Shown here in pieces: positions 7,717 through 13,806 of a stretch of DNA of 13,806 nt. Origin of the DNA: CAZFZT01 sp964523675 (GTDB lineage: Bacteria; Planctomycetota; Phycisphaerae; Phycisphaerales; SM1A02); contig CAZFZT010000083.1 of assembly GCA_964523675.1 (NCBI GenBank), forward strand, positions 1 through 13,806, written 5' to 3'. Position numbers and translations under genes: made by a program. The notes beneath the pieces are model-generated. The model worked only from the letters and a program-made list of their open reading frames with translations. It did not search any database and was not told where the DNA came from. Positions within the stretch are counted from its first letter, which is position 1. Every line of letters begins with the position of its first letter.

Positions 7717-8316
7717 ATGATGACTCTGCAGCACAACTCCTCTCCGCGAATGGCTCACCCCTTTGCATCATGCCGTTCGACACCGCAACGTCGCGGCTTG
7801 ACGCTGATTGAAACGGCGCTCGCAACCGTCATCGTCGGCACCGGCGTGCTTGCGATCGTTGCAGCCCAGGTGGCATTTCATCAACAGAACATCTGGTCGA
7901 GCCATGCCGCAACAGCGCAGCGGTTGGGGAATGAAATTCGCGAGATGACGCTCAAACTCAACCGCCACGATCCGGTCACCAGCAACGCATATTGGGGCGC
8001 GGAGCCGAATGAAGACACGCTCGATGACCTCAACGACCTGGATGATTTCGACGGCCTGACGTTTTCAGCCGCCTCCGGCAATGGGCCGCTCAATGCGCGT
8101 CGTGAGGTCATCCCCAATATGGCCGGCTGGGCGCAGGTCATCCAGGTGGACATGGTTGATCCGAACAACATCAATGTCGCTTACCCCGTGCCGGATGAGA
8201 AAGAGGGCTATCCCGAAGAGTACCTCATGCGCGTCCAGGTCATAGTGACATATCAAACGGAAGACGATCAGGACCCGGAGGAAGTGACGCGTGTGTCATG
8301 GCTGGCGCCGAACTAA
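7717..8316 (+). CDS. PilV-like minor prepilin
   Basis: Type IV prepilin-like protein of 199 residues. The class III signal reads RRG27 followed by LTLIE, so mature residue 1 is Leu instead of the usual Phe and the conserved Glu5 is present (Glu32 of the precursor). A single hydrophobic helix follows (TALATVIVGTGVLAIVAAQVAF), then an acidic linker (NEDTLDDLNDLDDFDG) and a small globular domain. A prepilin peptidase should cleave after Gly27, and the product should enter the pilus as a minor subunit. Start 7717 rests on GAGGA at 7704-7708. ATG 7702 would give a 32-residue leader and ATG 7750 a 16-residue one. It lies 45 bases after pilC. PilV is chosen by position and general look; GspI-type naming would also fit. 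Confidence 0.82.
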   Translation: MMTLQHNSSPRMAHPFASCRSTPQRRGLTLIETALATVIVGTGVLAIVAAQVAFHQQNIWSSHAATAQRLGNEIREMTLKLNRHDPVTSNAYWGAEPNEDTLDDLNDLDDFDGLTFSAASGNGPLNARREVIPNMAGWAQVIQVDMVDPNNINVAYPVPDEKEGYPEEYLMRVQVIVTYQTEDDQDPEEVTRVSWLAPN

Positions 8317-8373
8317 GAGGCGACTTGACATCGCAGGTTCTTAGGATTGAAAGGCAATGCAATTGAGGAGGCC

Positions 8374-8377
8374 GGAG
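8374..8377 (+). promoter_or_regulatory. ribosome binding site deciding the PilX-like start
   Basis: GGAG lies 8 bases before ATG 8386. A stronger GAGGAGG at 8365-8371 lies 14 bases before the same ATG. The in-frame TTG at 8347 has no comparable site. Confidence 0.45.
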
Positions 8378-8385
8378 TACATTCG

Positions 8386-10863
8386 ATGATCTGCATTGGC
8401 AACTCATGCACGCTCGACCGACCCCGCGCTTCTGGCTGCAACGGCCTGATGCTCCGACGCGCTGGGCATCCTGTTGATCCCCGGTGCTCAAACGCCGTGG
8501 CGATTCGCCGTCGCGGCGTGTCGTCCGTTCTCGCGATGATGTTTCTTGTGATCTTCGGCTCGCTGGCGGCGGCCATGGCGGTGGTGGCGCACGGCAACAT
8601 GCGCACCGCTCACTCCGGACTTCAGGTGTCGCGCGCCATGTCCGCGGCAGAAACCGGCCTTGTCTACGCGTCGCTGCGGCTCCAGACGGAAGCAAGCAAC
8701 TTCATCATCGACAAAGGCATCATTGATGATGGCTTCGCCGAGCGGCTGTGGATGGGAACATACACCGCAGCCGATGGCAACATCGAGGGGCCTGACGAGA
8801 ATACGCCCGGCATCATTCACGCTGTGCTCAACGCACACAATGCCGACGCTCACTCATTCAATGCCGTGCAATCCGATACTTCGCTCCCCGCCATCAACGA
8901 GCAATTCGGCACGCTGGAAGTGAAGCCCATCGCGCTCTCCGCAGGCGAGGAAGGCACGCCCGATCCAAGTGGTCCGTATTTTCGCCTGCGATATGACCCC
9001 GTCGTTGGGGAACCGTATATTCGCGTCACCAGCACGGGCGTGGATGGCTCCATCAAGCGCACACTCCAGATGGATTTTCGCATTACAAAAAAAATCGAGT
9101 TTGCCATCCTCAGCGTCAATCGCGTGATGATTGGAAAAAACGTGCTCATCGAAGGTCCGCTCGGCTCGCGCTATGGCATTGAAACGGGTGAATTGACGTG
9201 CGCCAATTGCCATCCGGCTCTGACGCGCAGCGACTTCTACTTCCTCGATGCAGACCTCGACGATCTGCTGGACGTCCTCTATGCCAGCATCGCTGAGTAC
9301 GATCAAGATGGCGATGGGCGACTGCGGCCGAACCACCCGGCCGAGGGGCCCGGACTCAGTGGGACCGGGCTGACCGATCTCACGGGTGACGGATATGTTG
9401 ACGACTTTGACGCGTTTCTCTCGCACTTCGATAGCAGCAGTGACGGCATGGTCGTGTACGACGCCGATCTTGCCGCCGCTGCGGGACTTGGCTCACTGGC
9501 TGCCGAGTTCACAGCTGACCTGCAGCTTGCGCGCCTGATCGATCGCGCCAACCCGGATCGCGATGGCGATGGCGAAATCGATGACATCGATACTCTGCTC
9601 GGCTACAACGACGGCGTTCTCGACAAGAAGGATCTGTACGCGAAGGTGCGCGGCCGTCTCGCCTTTGCGATCGCTCGAAATGACTGGGAATCGAACCATG
9701 AAGGCCAAAGTTACCAGGCCTTCGCTGTCAACGGCGCGATCCGGCCGGGCATTGACAAACCGGCTGTCACGTTTGAAGTTGAAGAGCAGGACATGCTCGA
9801 GATCACAACCGACATGTTCAACGACTCGCACAGTTGGTTTGATTCACAGGCAAGTGCGCCCTTCAACATGCAGGTCGCTGCGCAAGGCAGGACGTATCCC
9901 TCGACTGTCACAGAGTGGGAAGGCGTGCCGTATGGATCGCCGGCACCTTACGACTTCTACGAGAGACCTGTCTACGAAGATATGACGTTCACCAACGTGC
10001 GCATACCAATGGGACTGAACGCCCTTTTCGTCAATTGCACATTCGTCGGCGTCACCTTCATCGAAACCTGGGCCGATTGCGACGACGTTAACTGGAACTA
10101 TGCGGGCGCGCTGATGGAAGATGAGGAGAACCCCGGCACTTATCTGCCGAAGTTTGACCTGACCGCATTTGTGAGTGAAGACATTGGTTACGTTGACGAC
10201 ACCCGTGACTGGTCAAACAACATTCGCTTCCATGATTGCACGTTTCTCGGCTCCGTCTCCGGCGTGCGGCCGATCGAGTACACCCACTGGCGCAACAAGA
10301 TTCAGATGACCGGCGAGACCCGCTTCTACCTTGACCCGGATGATCCCGATCTGGCAGCTGATACGCATCCTGACGCAGCGGAGTGGAAGCAGACGCTCGA
10401 AGGGCTCAACAGCGCCGCAATCATTGAAATGTCCAAGAGTTCGATCCTGATGCCGGGCTGGTCGCTCGATGTCGGCTCGTTTACGAGCGATCCCGACGCC
10501 GATCCGGTCGATGTGCCTCGCATCAAGCTCAACGGCATCATTGTGACAGGCATTCTTGACATCCGCGGAAATGCAGATGTACACGGCACCGTGTTGATGA
10601 CGTTTCGCCCAAGCCCCGGACACGGTCCGCTGGCATATTCACCGTTCGACTGCTCGACCTGCGCTGCGTCATTCAACACCACGATTGGGTATTTCGGACC
10701 GGAGGACGGCGATGGCGAAGGCATCGCGCCCGATCATGAAGACTTCGAGGGTTTCGGTGAAATCCTCATTCGTTACAACCCCGATGCGCTTCTACCTGAC
10801 GGCATTCCCTGGCCGATCAAGGTCGAAGCCGTCACCTCCAGCTACTCCGAAGGAGGAATCTAA
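8386..10863 (+). CDS. large PilX/GspK-like pilus-tip protein with EF-hand loops
   Basis: 825 residues, far longer than PilX (about 170-200) or GspK (about 320). After a long leader, RRRG44 precedes a hydrophobic helix (VSSVLAMMFLVIFGSLAAAMAVVA) without Glu5, as in GspK and many PilX proteins. SAAETGLVYA at about 86-95 matches the PilX N-terminal motif AAExGL. Residues 306-410 hold Ca-binding loops: full 12-residue EF-hand patterns at 331-342 and 391-402, and a partial one at 306. A lone CXXCH motif lies at 272-276 and a CXXC at 756-759. Segments near 530-560, 610-625 and 715-740 have short beta-strand and NCTF/DCTF turns resembling a parallel beta-helix. It is probably a periplasmic or pilus-tip minor subunit. 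Start 8386 is not certain. An A8 run lies at 9087-9094. The stop overlaps the next start by one base. Confidence 0.78.
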   Translation: MICIGNSCTLDRPRASGCNGLMLRRAGHPVDPRCSNAVAIRRRGVSSVLAMMFLVIFGSLAAAMAVVAHGNMRTAHSGLQVSRAMSAAETGLVYASLRLQTEASNFIIDKGIIDDGFAERLWMGTYTAADGNIEGPDENTPGIIHAVLNAHNADAHSFNAVQSDTSLPAINEQFGTLEVKPIALSAGEEGTPDPSGPYFRLRYDPVVGEPYIRVTSTGVDGSIKRTLQMDFRITKKIEFAILSVNRVMIGKNVLIEGPLGSRYGIETGELTCANCHPALTRSDFYFLDADLDDLLDVLYASIAEYDQDGDGRLRPNHPAEGPGLSGTGLTDLTGDGYVDDFDAFLSHFDSSSDGMVVYDADLAAAAGLGSLAAEFTADLQLARLIDRANPDRDGDGEIDDIDTLLGYNDGVLDKKDLYAKVRGRLAFAIARNDWESNHEGQSYQAFAVNGAIRPGIDKPAVTFEVEEQDMLEITTDMFNDSHSWFDSQASAPFNMQVAAQGRTYPSTVTEWEGVPYGSPAPYDFYERPVYEDMTFTNVRIPMGLNALFVNCTFVGVTFIETWADCDDVNWNYAGALMEDEENPGTYLPKFDLTAFVSEDIGYVDDTRDWSNNIRFHDCTFLGSVSGVRPIEYTHWRNKIQMTGETRFYLDPDDPDLAADTHPDAAEWKQTLEGLNSAAIIEMSKSSILMPGWSLDVGSFTSDPDADPVDVPRIKLNGIIVTGILDIRGNADVHGTVLMTFRPSPGHGPLAYSPFDCSTCAASFNTTIGYFGPEDGDGEGIAPDHEDFEGFGEILIRYNPDALLPDGIPWPIKVEAVTSSYSEGGI
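10851..10856 (+). promoter_or_regulatory. consensus Shine-Dalgarno for the PilW-like gene
   Basis: AGGAGG, a perfect anti-16S match, lies 6 bases before ATG 10863 and inside the end of the PilX-like gene. Several other genes in this window have no visible site, so strong coupled translation of the PilW-like protein is likely. Confidence 0.75.
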
Positions 10864-11480
10864 TGAAGAGGCGAATGAACACGCGCGCCCGCCGCGCCTT
10901 CAACATGATCGAACTGCTGATCGCGCTGGCCATCAGCGCCGTACTGTTGACGGCCACGCTTGTCGCGCTCAATGCGTCGTATACCGCTTATCAGCGCACC
11001 ACGCGCGAGGCCTCGACCCACACGGTCAGCCGGCTCGCGATGGATCGCATCCTGACGCTCATCCGGACAGGTGACTACTTCGGCCCCCTGCCTGCGAACC
11101 CGAACGATTCGCTCTTGACGAGTAATCTCATCGAGGTCGTAACGGTTGATGATGACGGTACCGAGACCGGACTCATTATCGAATGGGACGAGGATGAGGC
11201 GGCGCTTTACATTCGCACCTTCAATCCTGCGACCGGCGAGGTTGACGGCAACTACCTCCTGCTCGAAGGCGTGATCGCCAACGTCGATCCCGAGACCGAG
11301 TCGGCCATCCCGCCCTTTACCCTCGAATATGAGCTGGGGTATCGGCTCAATCGTGCGACCATCGATCTCACGGTGATCCCGGATGACAACCAGAGCGTCG
11401 AGATCGAGGGCAGTGAGGCCCGCCCCATTCGCCTCGTCGCTACCGCCATGCCCCGCCGGTCCGCCTATGCAGATCAGTAG
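10863..11480 (+). CDS. PilW-like minor prepilin
   Basis: 205 residues. The N-terminus RRA12 followed by FNMIELLIALAISAVLLTATLVAL is a type IV prepilin signal and helix. Phe is at mature position 1 and Glu at position 5 (Glu17 of the precursor), but the residue before the cut is Ala, not Gly. A helix-to-loop region with ASTHTVSRLAMDRILTLIR follows, then a mainly beta C-terminal domain (about residues 85-200), as in PilW/GspJ minor pilins. It shares the TAATG overlap with the PilX-like stop and has the best ribosome binding site in the window. It is the last gene of the pilus cluster; 180 bases separate it from the sigma factor. No intrinsic terminator is visible after it. Confidence 0.82.
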   Translation: MKRRMNTRARRAFNMIELLIALAISAVLLTATLVALNASYTAYQRTTREASTHTVSRLAMDRILTLIRTGDYFGPLPANPNDSLLTSNLIEVVTVDDDGTETGLIIEWDEDEAALYIRTFNPATGEVDGNYLLLEGVIANVDPETESAIPPFTLEYELGYRLNRATIDLTVIPDDNQSVEIEGSEARPIRLVATAMPRRSAYADQ

Positions 11481-11660
11481 CGGTCTCTGCCGAGAGAGCT
11501 GAGCCGCCTTGCTGGCGACGCTGCGGTGGTCGTGCGGCCTTACATGTGCCGTACATTACATTTTTGCATATTTCTCAGAACTCGCGCGCAGCGCAGCATC
11601 CGAATCTGCATATGTACTGGGGGGGACGGTTCGTGAGGCCGCACCGAGTTCTGTGAAACC
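11481..11660 (+). promoter_or_regulatory. AT-rich spacer, probable promoter region for the sigma factor-queG pair
   Basis: An AT-rich island at about 11550-11575 (TACATTACATTTTTGCATATTT) stands out in the GC-rich surroundings, and TGCATATTT could serve as an extended -10-like box. I find no convincing -35 at the normal spacing, so the promoter class is unknown. The short words TACAT and CAT recur between 11541 and 11561. A G7 run lies at 11619-11625. No terminator hairpin for the pilus operon was seen. Confidence 0.35.
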
Positions 11661-12452
11661 ATGCCCGAGAAACGCTCCAACTCGACACAGACCGATTGGT
11701 CGATGATCGCGGCCGCAGTCGCCGAGAATGTCGACACCAGTGCGGCGGAGGAAGCGATGGAGGGGCTGGCGAGACGGTACTGGCCCGCCGTATATGCCTA
11801 CGTGCGCAGCACAGGGCGCGATGTGCATGAGGCCGCCGATCTCACGCAGGGCTTTATATGCGATGTCGTCATTGCCCGGCGGCTGTTTGAGGTTGCCGAT
11901 CCGTCGCGCGGCCGTTTCCGCGCGCTGCTTCTCACCGCCCTGCGTAATTATCTCGCCAGCGAGAGCCGCTCCTCCCGCCGCCGGCAGCCATCCAGCTCAG
12001 GTGCAAGGAGCAGCGCGCAGCCATCAGCACACAGCGCGACGCCCCGAAAGCGCGAGCCCTTCAACCTCTTTCTGAGCGACCTCGACCGTTGCGAACCTGA
12101 AACCTCGCCGTCACCTGAAGCGGCCTTTGCAGCGCAGTGGACCGCACTGCTGGTGCGCAGCGTTCTAGAAAAAGTGCGCGAAGGATGCCTCAAAGATGGG
12201 CTGGAACCGCACTGGACCATTTTTGAGTACCGCGTCGTTCGACCGTTGCTGCTCGGCGATGAGCCGACGCCATATCATGTGCTTGCTGAGCGTCTGGAAC
12301 TCTCCGAAACCGCTCATGGTCCAAACATGATGGTGACCGTCAAGCGCCGATTCGCCAAGGCGATGTACCTTGAAGTCTGCACAACGGTCGAAGGAGCCGC
12401 GCAAGCTGAAGGCGAACTGTTCGAGCTGCTGCGCGACATCGAAAGGCAATGA
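11661..12452 (+). CDS. planctomycete-type ECF-like RNA polymerase sigma factor
   Basis: 263 residues. Region 2 is clear: RRYWPAVYAYVRSTG at 38-52, the core-binding and -10 helix AADLTQGF at 58-65, and DPSRGRFRALLLTALRNYL at 80-98. These match the sigma-70 region 2 signature of large ECF-like families in Planctomycetes. Residues about 101-132 are a Ser/Arg/Pro/Gln-rich linker. The C-terminal part (EPHWTIFEYRVVRPLL from 183, then a helix-turn-helix candidate YHVLAERLELSE) fits a divergent region 4. No anti-sigma factor, kinase or membrane protein lies next to it, so the signal is unknown. ATG 11661 has no good ribosome binding site, but the protein start before region 2 is of normal length. Its stop codon is directly followed by the queG start. 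Confidence 0.82.
   Translation: MPEKRSNSTQTDWSMIAAAVAENVDTSAAEEAMEGLARRYWPAVYAYVRSTGRDVHEAADLTQGFICDVVIARRLFEVADPSRGRFRALLLTALRNYLASESRSSRRRQPSSSGARSSAQPSAHSATPRKREPFNLFLSDLDRCEPETSPSPEAAFAAQWTALLVRSVLEKVREGCLKDGLEPHWTIFEYRVVRPLLLGDEPTPYHVLAERLELSETAHGPNMMVTVKRRFAKAMYLEVCTTVEGAAQAEGELFELLRDIERQ
12442..12446 (+). promoter_or_regulatory. ribosome binding site for queG inside the sigma gene
   Basis: AAAGG lies 6 bases before ATG 12453 and within the last codons of the sigma factor gene. It supports the start that directly follows the upstream stop. Confidence 0.5.
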
Positions 12453-13574
12453 ATGTACCGCGATGGAGCGGGTGGATCGCAGACCACGCAGCAAGTCCTC
12501 CAGAAATGCCGTGAACTCGGATTCGCATTGGCGGGCATTGCTCGTGCGGAACCGGCCGGCACCGGCGATGTGCTGCGCGACTGGATCGATCGCGGCAGGC
12601 ATGGTGAGATGGCGTACATGGCGCGAAATCTCGATGTCCGCCTTGACCCATGCGAATTGCTAGTGAACGCGCGATCCGTGATATGCGTGGCGGATCGCTA
12701 CGCAACTGGTGAACACGATCGCAGAAGAGATGGGCCGTTTGGCAGAGTCGCGCGCTATGCGCGCGGGGATGACTACCACACGGTCATGAAGAAGCGCCTG
12801 CACGCGCTGTGTGATGACCTCGCTGCGGCGTTCCCGGATGAATCGTTCCGCACGTGCGTCGACACTGCCCCCCTGCTCGAGCGAGAGTTTGCCGCCAAAG
12901 CCGGCCTCGGCGCAATTGGCAAGAACACAATGCTCATTGCGTCGGGTGAACTGCGGCAAGGCAGTTATCTGCTCCTGGGTGAAGTCGTAACAACACTCGC
13001 GCTTGAGCGGTCGCAAAGCATGGTTGATGTCAACCCCTGCGCAACATGCACACGCTGTATCGAGGCGTGCCCCACCGATGCGATCACCCCCTGGCACGTC
13101 GATGCCAGCCGCTGCATCAGCTACCTGACGATCGAACATCGTTCGCTGATCGATGAACAGTTCCACCAGGCGATGGGTGATTGGATTTTCGGCTGTGACA
13201 TCTGTCAGGACGTGTGCCCACACAATCAGCCAACACGGCGCAAGCGCGCGGCCAGTAGCGTGCATCCGGCGTATGAGGAGCGCACCCCGGGCTTTGACCT
13301 GCTTGATGTCCTCGGCTGGGACGAACAGGCACGTCGGGATGCGTTCCTGAAATCTTCGATGAAACGCGCGAAACTCGCCATGATGAAGCGCAATGCCCTC
13401 ATCGCTGCGGGAAATTGGGTCAGGAGTCAGCGGACCAACCGATCAACGAATCAGCAGGTGGCGCAAGTGCACAGCAGGATCGAAGAGATCGCGCGCGATG
13501 TGAACGAAGAAGAACTGGTGCGAGAAACGGCGAAAGCGGTGCTGGCGCGGCTCTCTCGAACCACAACATCCTGA
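12453..13574 (+). CDS. queG: epoxyqueuosine reductase QueG
   Basis: Cytosolic cobalamin- and Fe-S-dependent enzyme for the last step of queuosine synthesis: reduction of epoxyqueuosine to queuosine at tRNA position 34. 373 residues, normal length. The N-terminal domain ends in CVDTAPLLER with the presumed catalytic Asp137, then the AGLGAIGKNTMLI segment. Eight cysteines for two 4Fe-4S clusters are all present: 196, 199, 202 and 206 (CATCTRCIEACP), 221 (RCISYLTIE), and 248, 251 and 255 (CDICQDVCP). The C-terminal FLKSSMKRAKLAMMKRNALIAAGN matches the tRNA-binding helical-repeat region. The last 50 residues (RTNRSTNQQVAQ onward) are variable. The TGAATG junction with the sigma gene suggests one transcript. 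No tgt, queA or queC-F gene is in the window. It converges on the M42 peptidase gene with only 19 bases between. Confidence 0.96.
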   Translation: MYRDGAGGSQTTQQVLQKCRELGFALAGIARAEPAGTGDVLRDWIDRGRHGEMAYMARNLDVRLDPCELLVNARSVICVADRYATGEHDRRRDGPFGRVARYARGDDYHTVMKKRLHALCDDLAAAFPDESFRTCVDTAPLLEREFAAKAGLGAIGKNTMLIASGELRQGSYLLLGEVVTTLALERSQSMVDVNPCATCTRCIEACPTDAITPWHVDASRCISYLTIEHRSLIDEQFHQAMGDWIFGCDICQDVCPHNQPTRRKRAASSVHPAYEERTPGFDLLDVLGWDEQARRDAFLKSSMKRAKLAMMKRNALIAAGNWVRSQRTNRSTNQQVAQVHSRIEEIARDVNEEELVRETAKAVLARLSRTTTS

Positions 13575-13593
13575 GCGGCAACGGCCTTCGGAA

Positions 13594-13806
13594 TCACACT
13601 GTCGGAATCCACGCGGCGAGCAGATCGATCGCTGCCTGAACGTCATTCTTGTCGATTGACTCGGTCACCGTATGGATGTAGCGGGTGCCGCAGACGATTG
13701 CCGCAGTTCGAGCGCCGGGGCCTGACTTCTGGATGGATGCCCCATCCTGGCCGCCGCGTGCCAGAATTGTCCGCTGATATGGAATCTTCTTCTTCTCTGC
13801 GATGCT
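13594..13806 (-). CDS. M42-family metallopeptidase, C-terminal end (partial)
   Basis: Seventy C-terminal residues can be read on the minus strand, in a frame open to the window edge and ending at a TGA (13594-13596). They contain KKIPYQRTILARGGQDGASI, then SGPGARTAAIVCGTRYIHT, and end in DVQAAIDLLAAWIPTV. This matches the end of M42 aminopeptidases/glucanases (FrvX/TET type): GGxD, a pre-strand glycine turn, RYIH with the last metal-binding His, and a closing DVxAAIDLL helix. The family's GGTD reads GGQD here. These are dinuclear zinc or cobalt aminopeptidases acting on peptides in the cytosol. The start and most catalytic residues are outside the window. Confidence 0.85.
   Translation of the reverse strand, partial: SIAEKKKIPYQRTILARGGQDGASIQKSGPGARTAAIVCGTRYIHTVTESIDKNDVQAAIDLLAAWIPTV

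Noticed and set aside
8347..8385. TTG start for the PilX-like gene
   Set aside because: ATG 8386 has GGAG at 8 bases; the TTG has no such site and only lengthens an already long leader.

Overview
The window looks like a piece of a Planctomycetota genome, most likely from the class Phycisphaerae. I base this on four things: moderately high GC; a secreted beta-helix protein ending in the paired dockerin-like Ca-binding repeats common in that group; a hypothetical protein of the Minf_1886 type, known mainly from Planctomycetes and Verrucomicrobia; and a sigma-70-like factor with the YWPxVYAY / DLTQGF / GRFR signature of the large planctomycete ECF-like families. The assignment comes from family knowledge, not from a search.

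Layout: (1) 1-1892, a 5'-truncated amidohydrolase (aminodeoxyfutalosine-deaminase-like) overlaps by 4 bp a 3-methyladenine DNA glycosylase of the AAG/MPG type. (2) 1889-2454, a single-gene unit holding the Minf_1886-like gene, with a candidate promoter in front and a convincing intrinsic terminator behind. (3) 2455-3072, about 620 bp with no supportable gene. (4) 3073-5034, a large secreted beta-helix protein with an anchor-Q-like region and two dockerin-like repeats. (5) 5302-11480, a type IV pilus cluster: pilT (retraction ATPase), pilC (inner-membrane platform) and three prepilin-like genes in the order PilV-like, very large PilX/GspK-like, PilW-like. (6) 11661-13574, an ECF-like sigma factor with its stop directly abutting the start of queG (epoxyqueuosine reductase). 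(7) 13594-13806, the C-terminal end of an M42-family metallopeptidase on the minus strand, convergent with queG.

The pilus genes form the coherent system here. PilT and PilC are canonical and every catalytic box can be read. The three minor-pilin-like proteins probably make up or prime the pilus tip, as PilV/PilW/PilX do elsewhere. The most unusual gene is the 825-residue PilX/GspK-like protein. It carries a prepilin-like N-terminus without Glu5, two good EF-hand/dockerin-type Ca loops, a lone CXXCH motif, a later CXXC and stretches resembling a beta-helix. No PilB, major pilin, PilMNOPQ, FimT/GspH or PilY1 is visible, so the rest of the machine must lie elsewhere. I saw no rRNA, tRNA, insertion sequence or CRISPR array.
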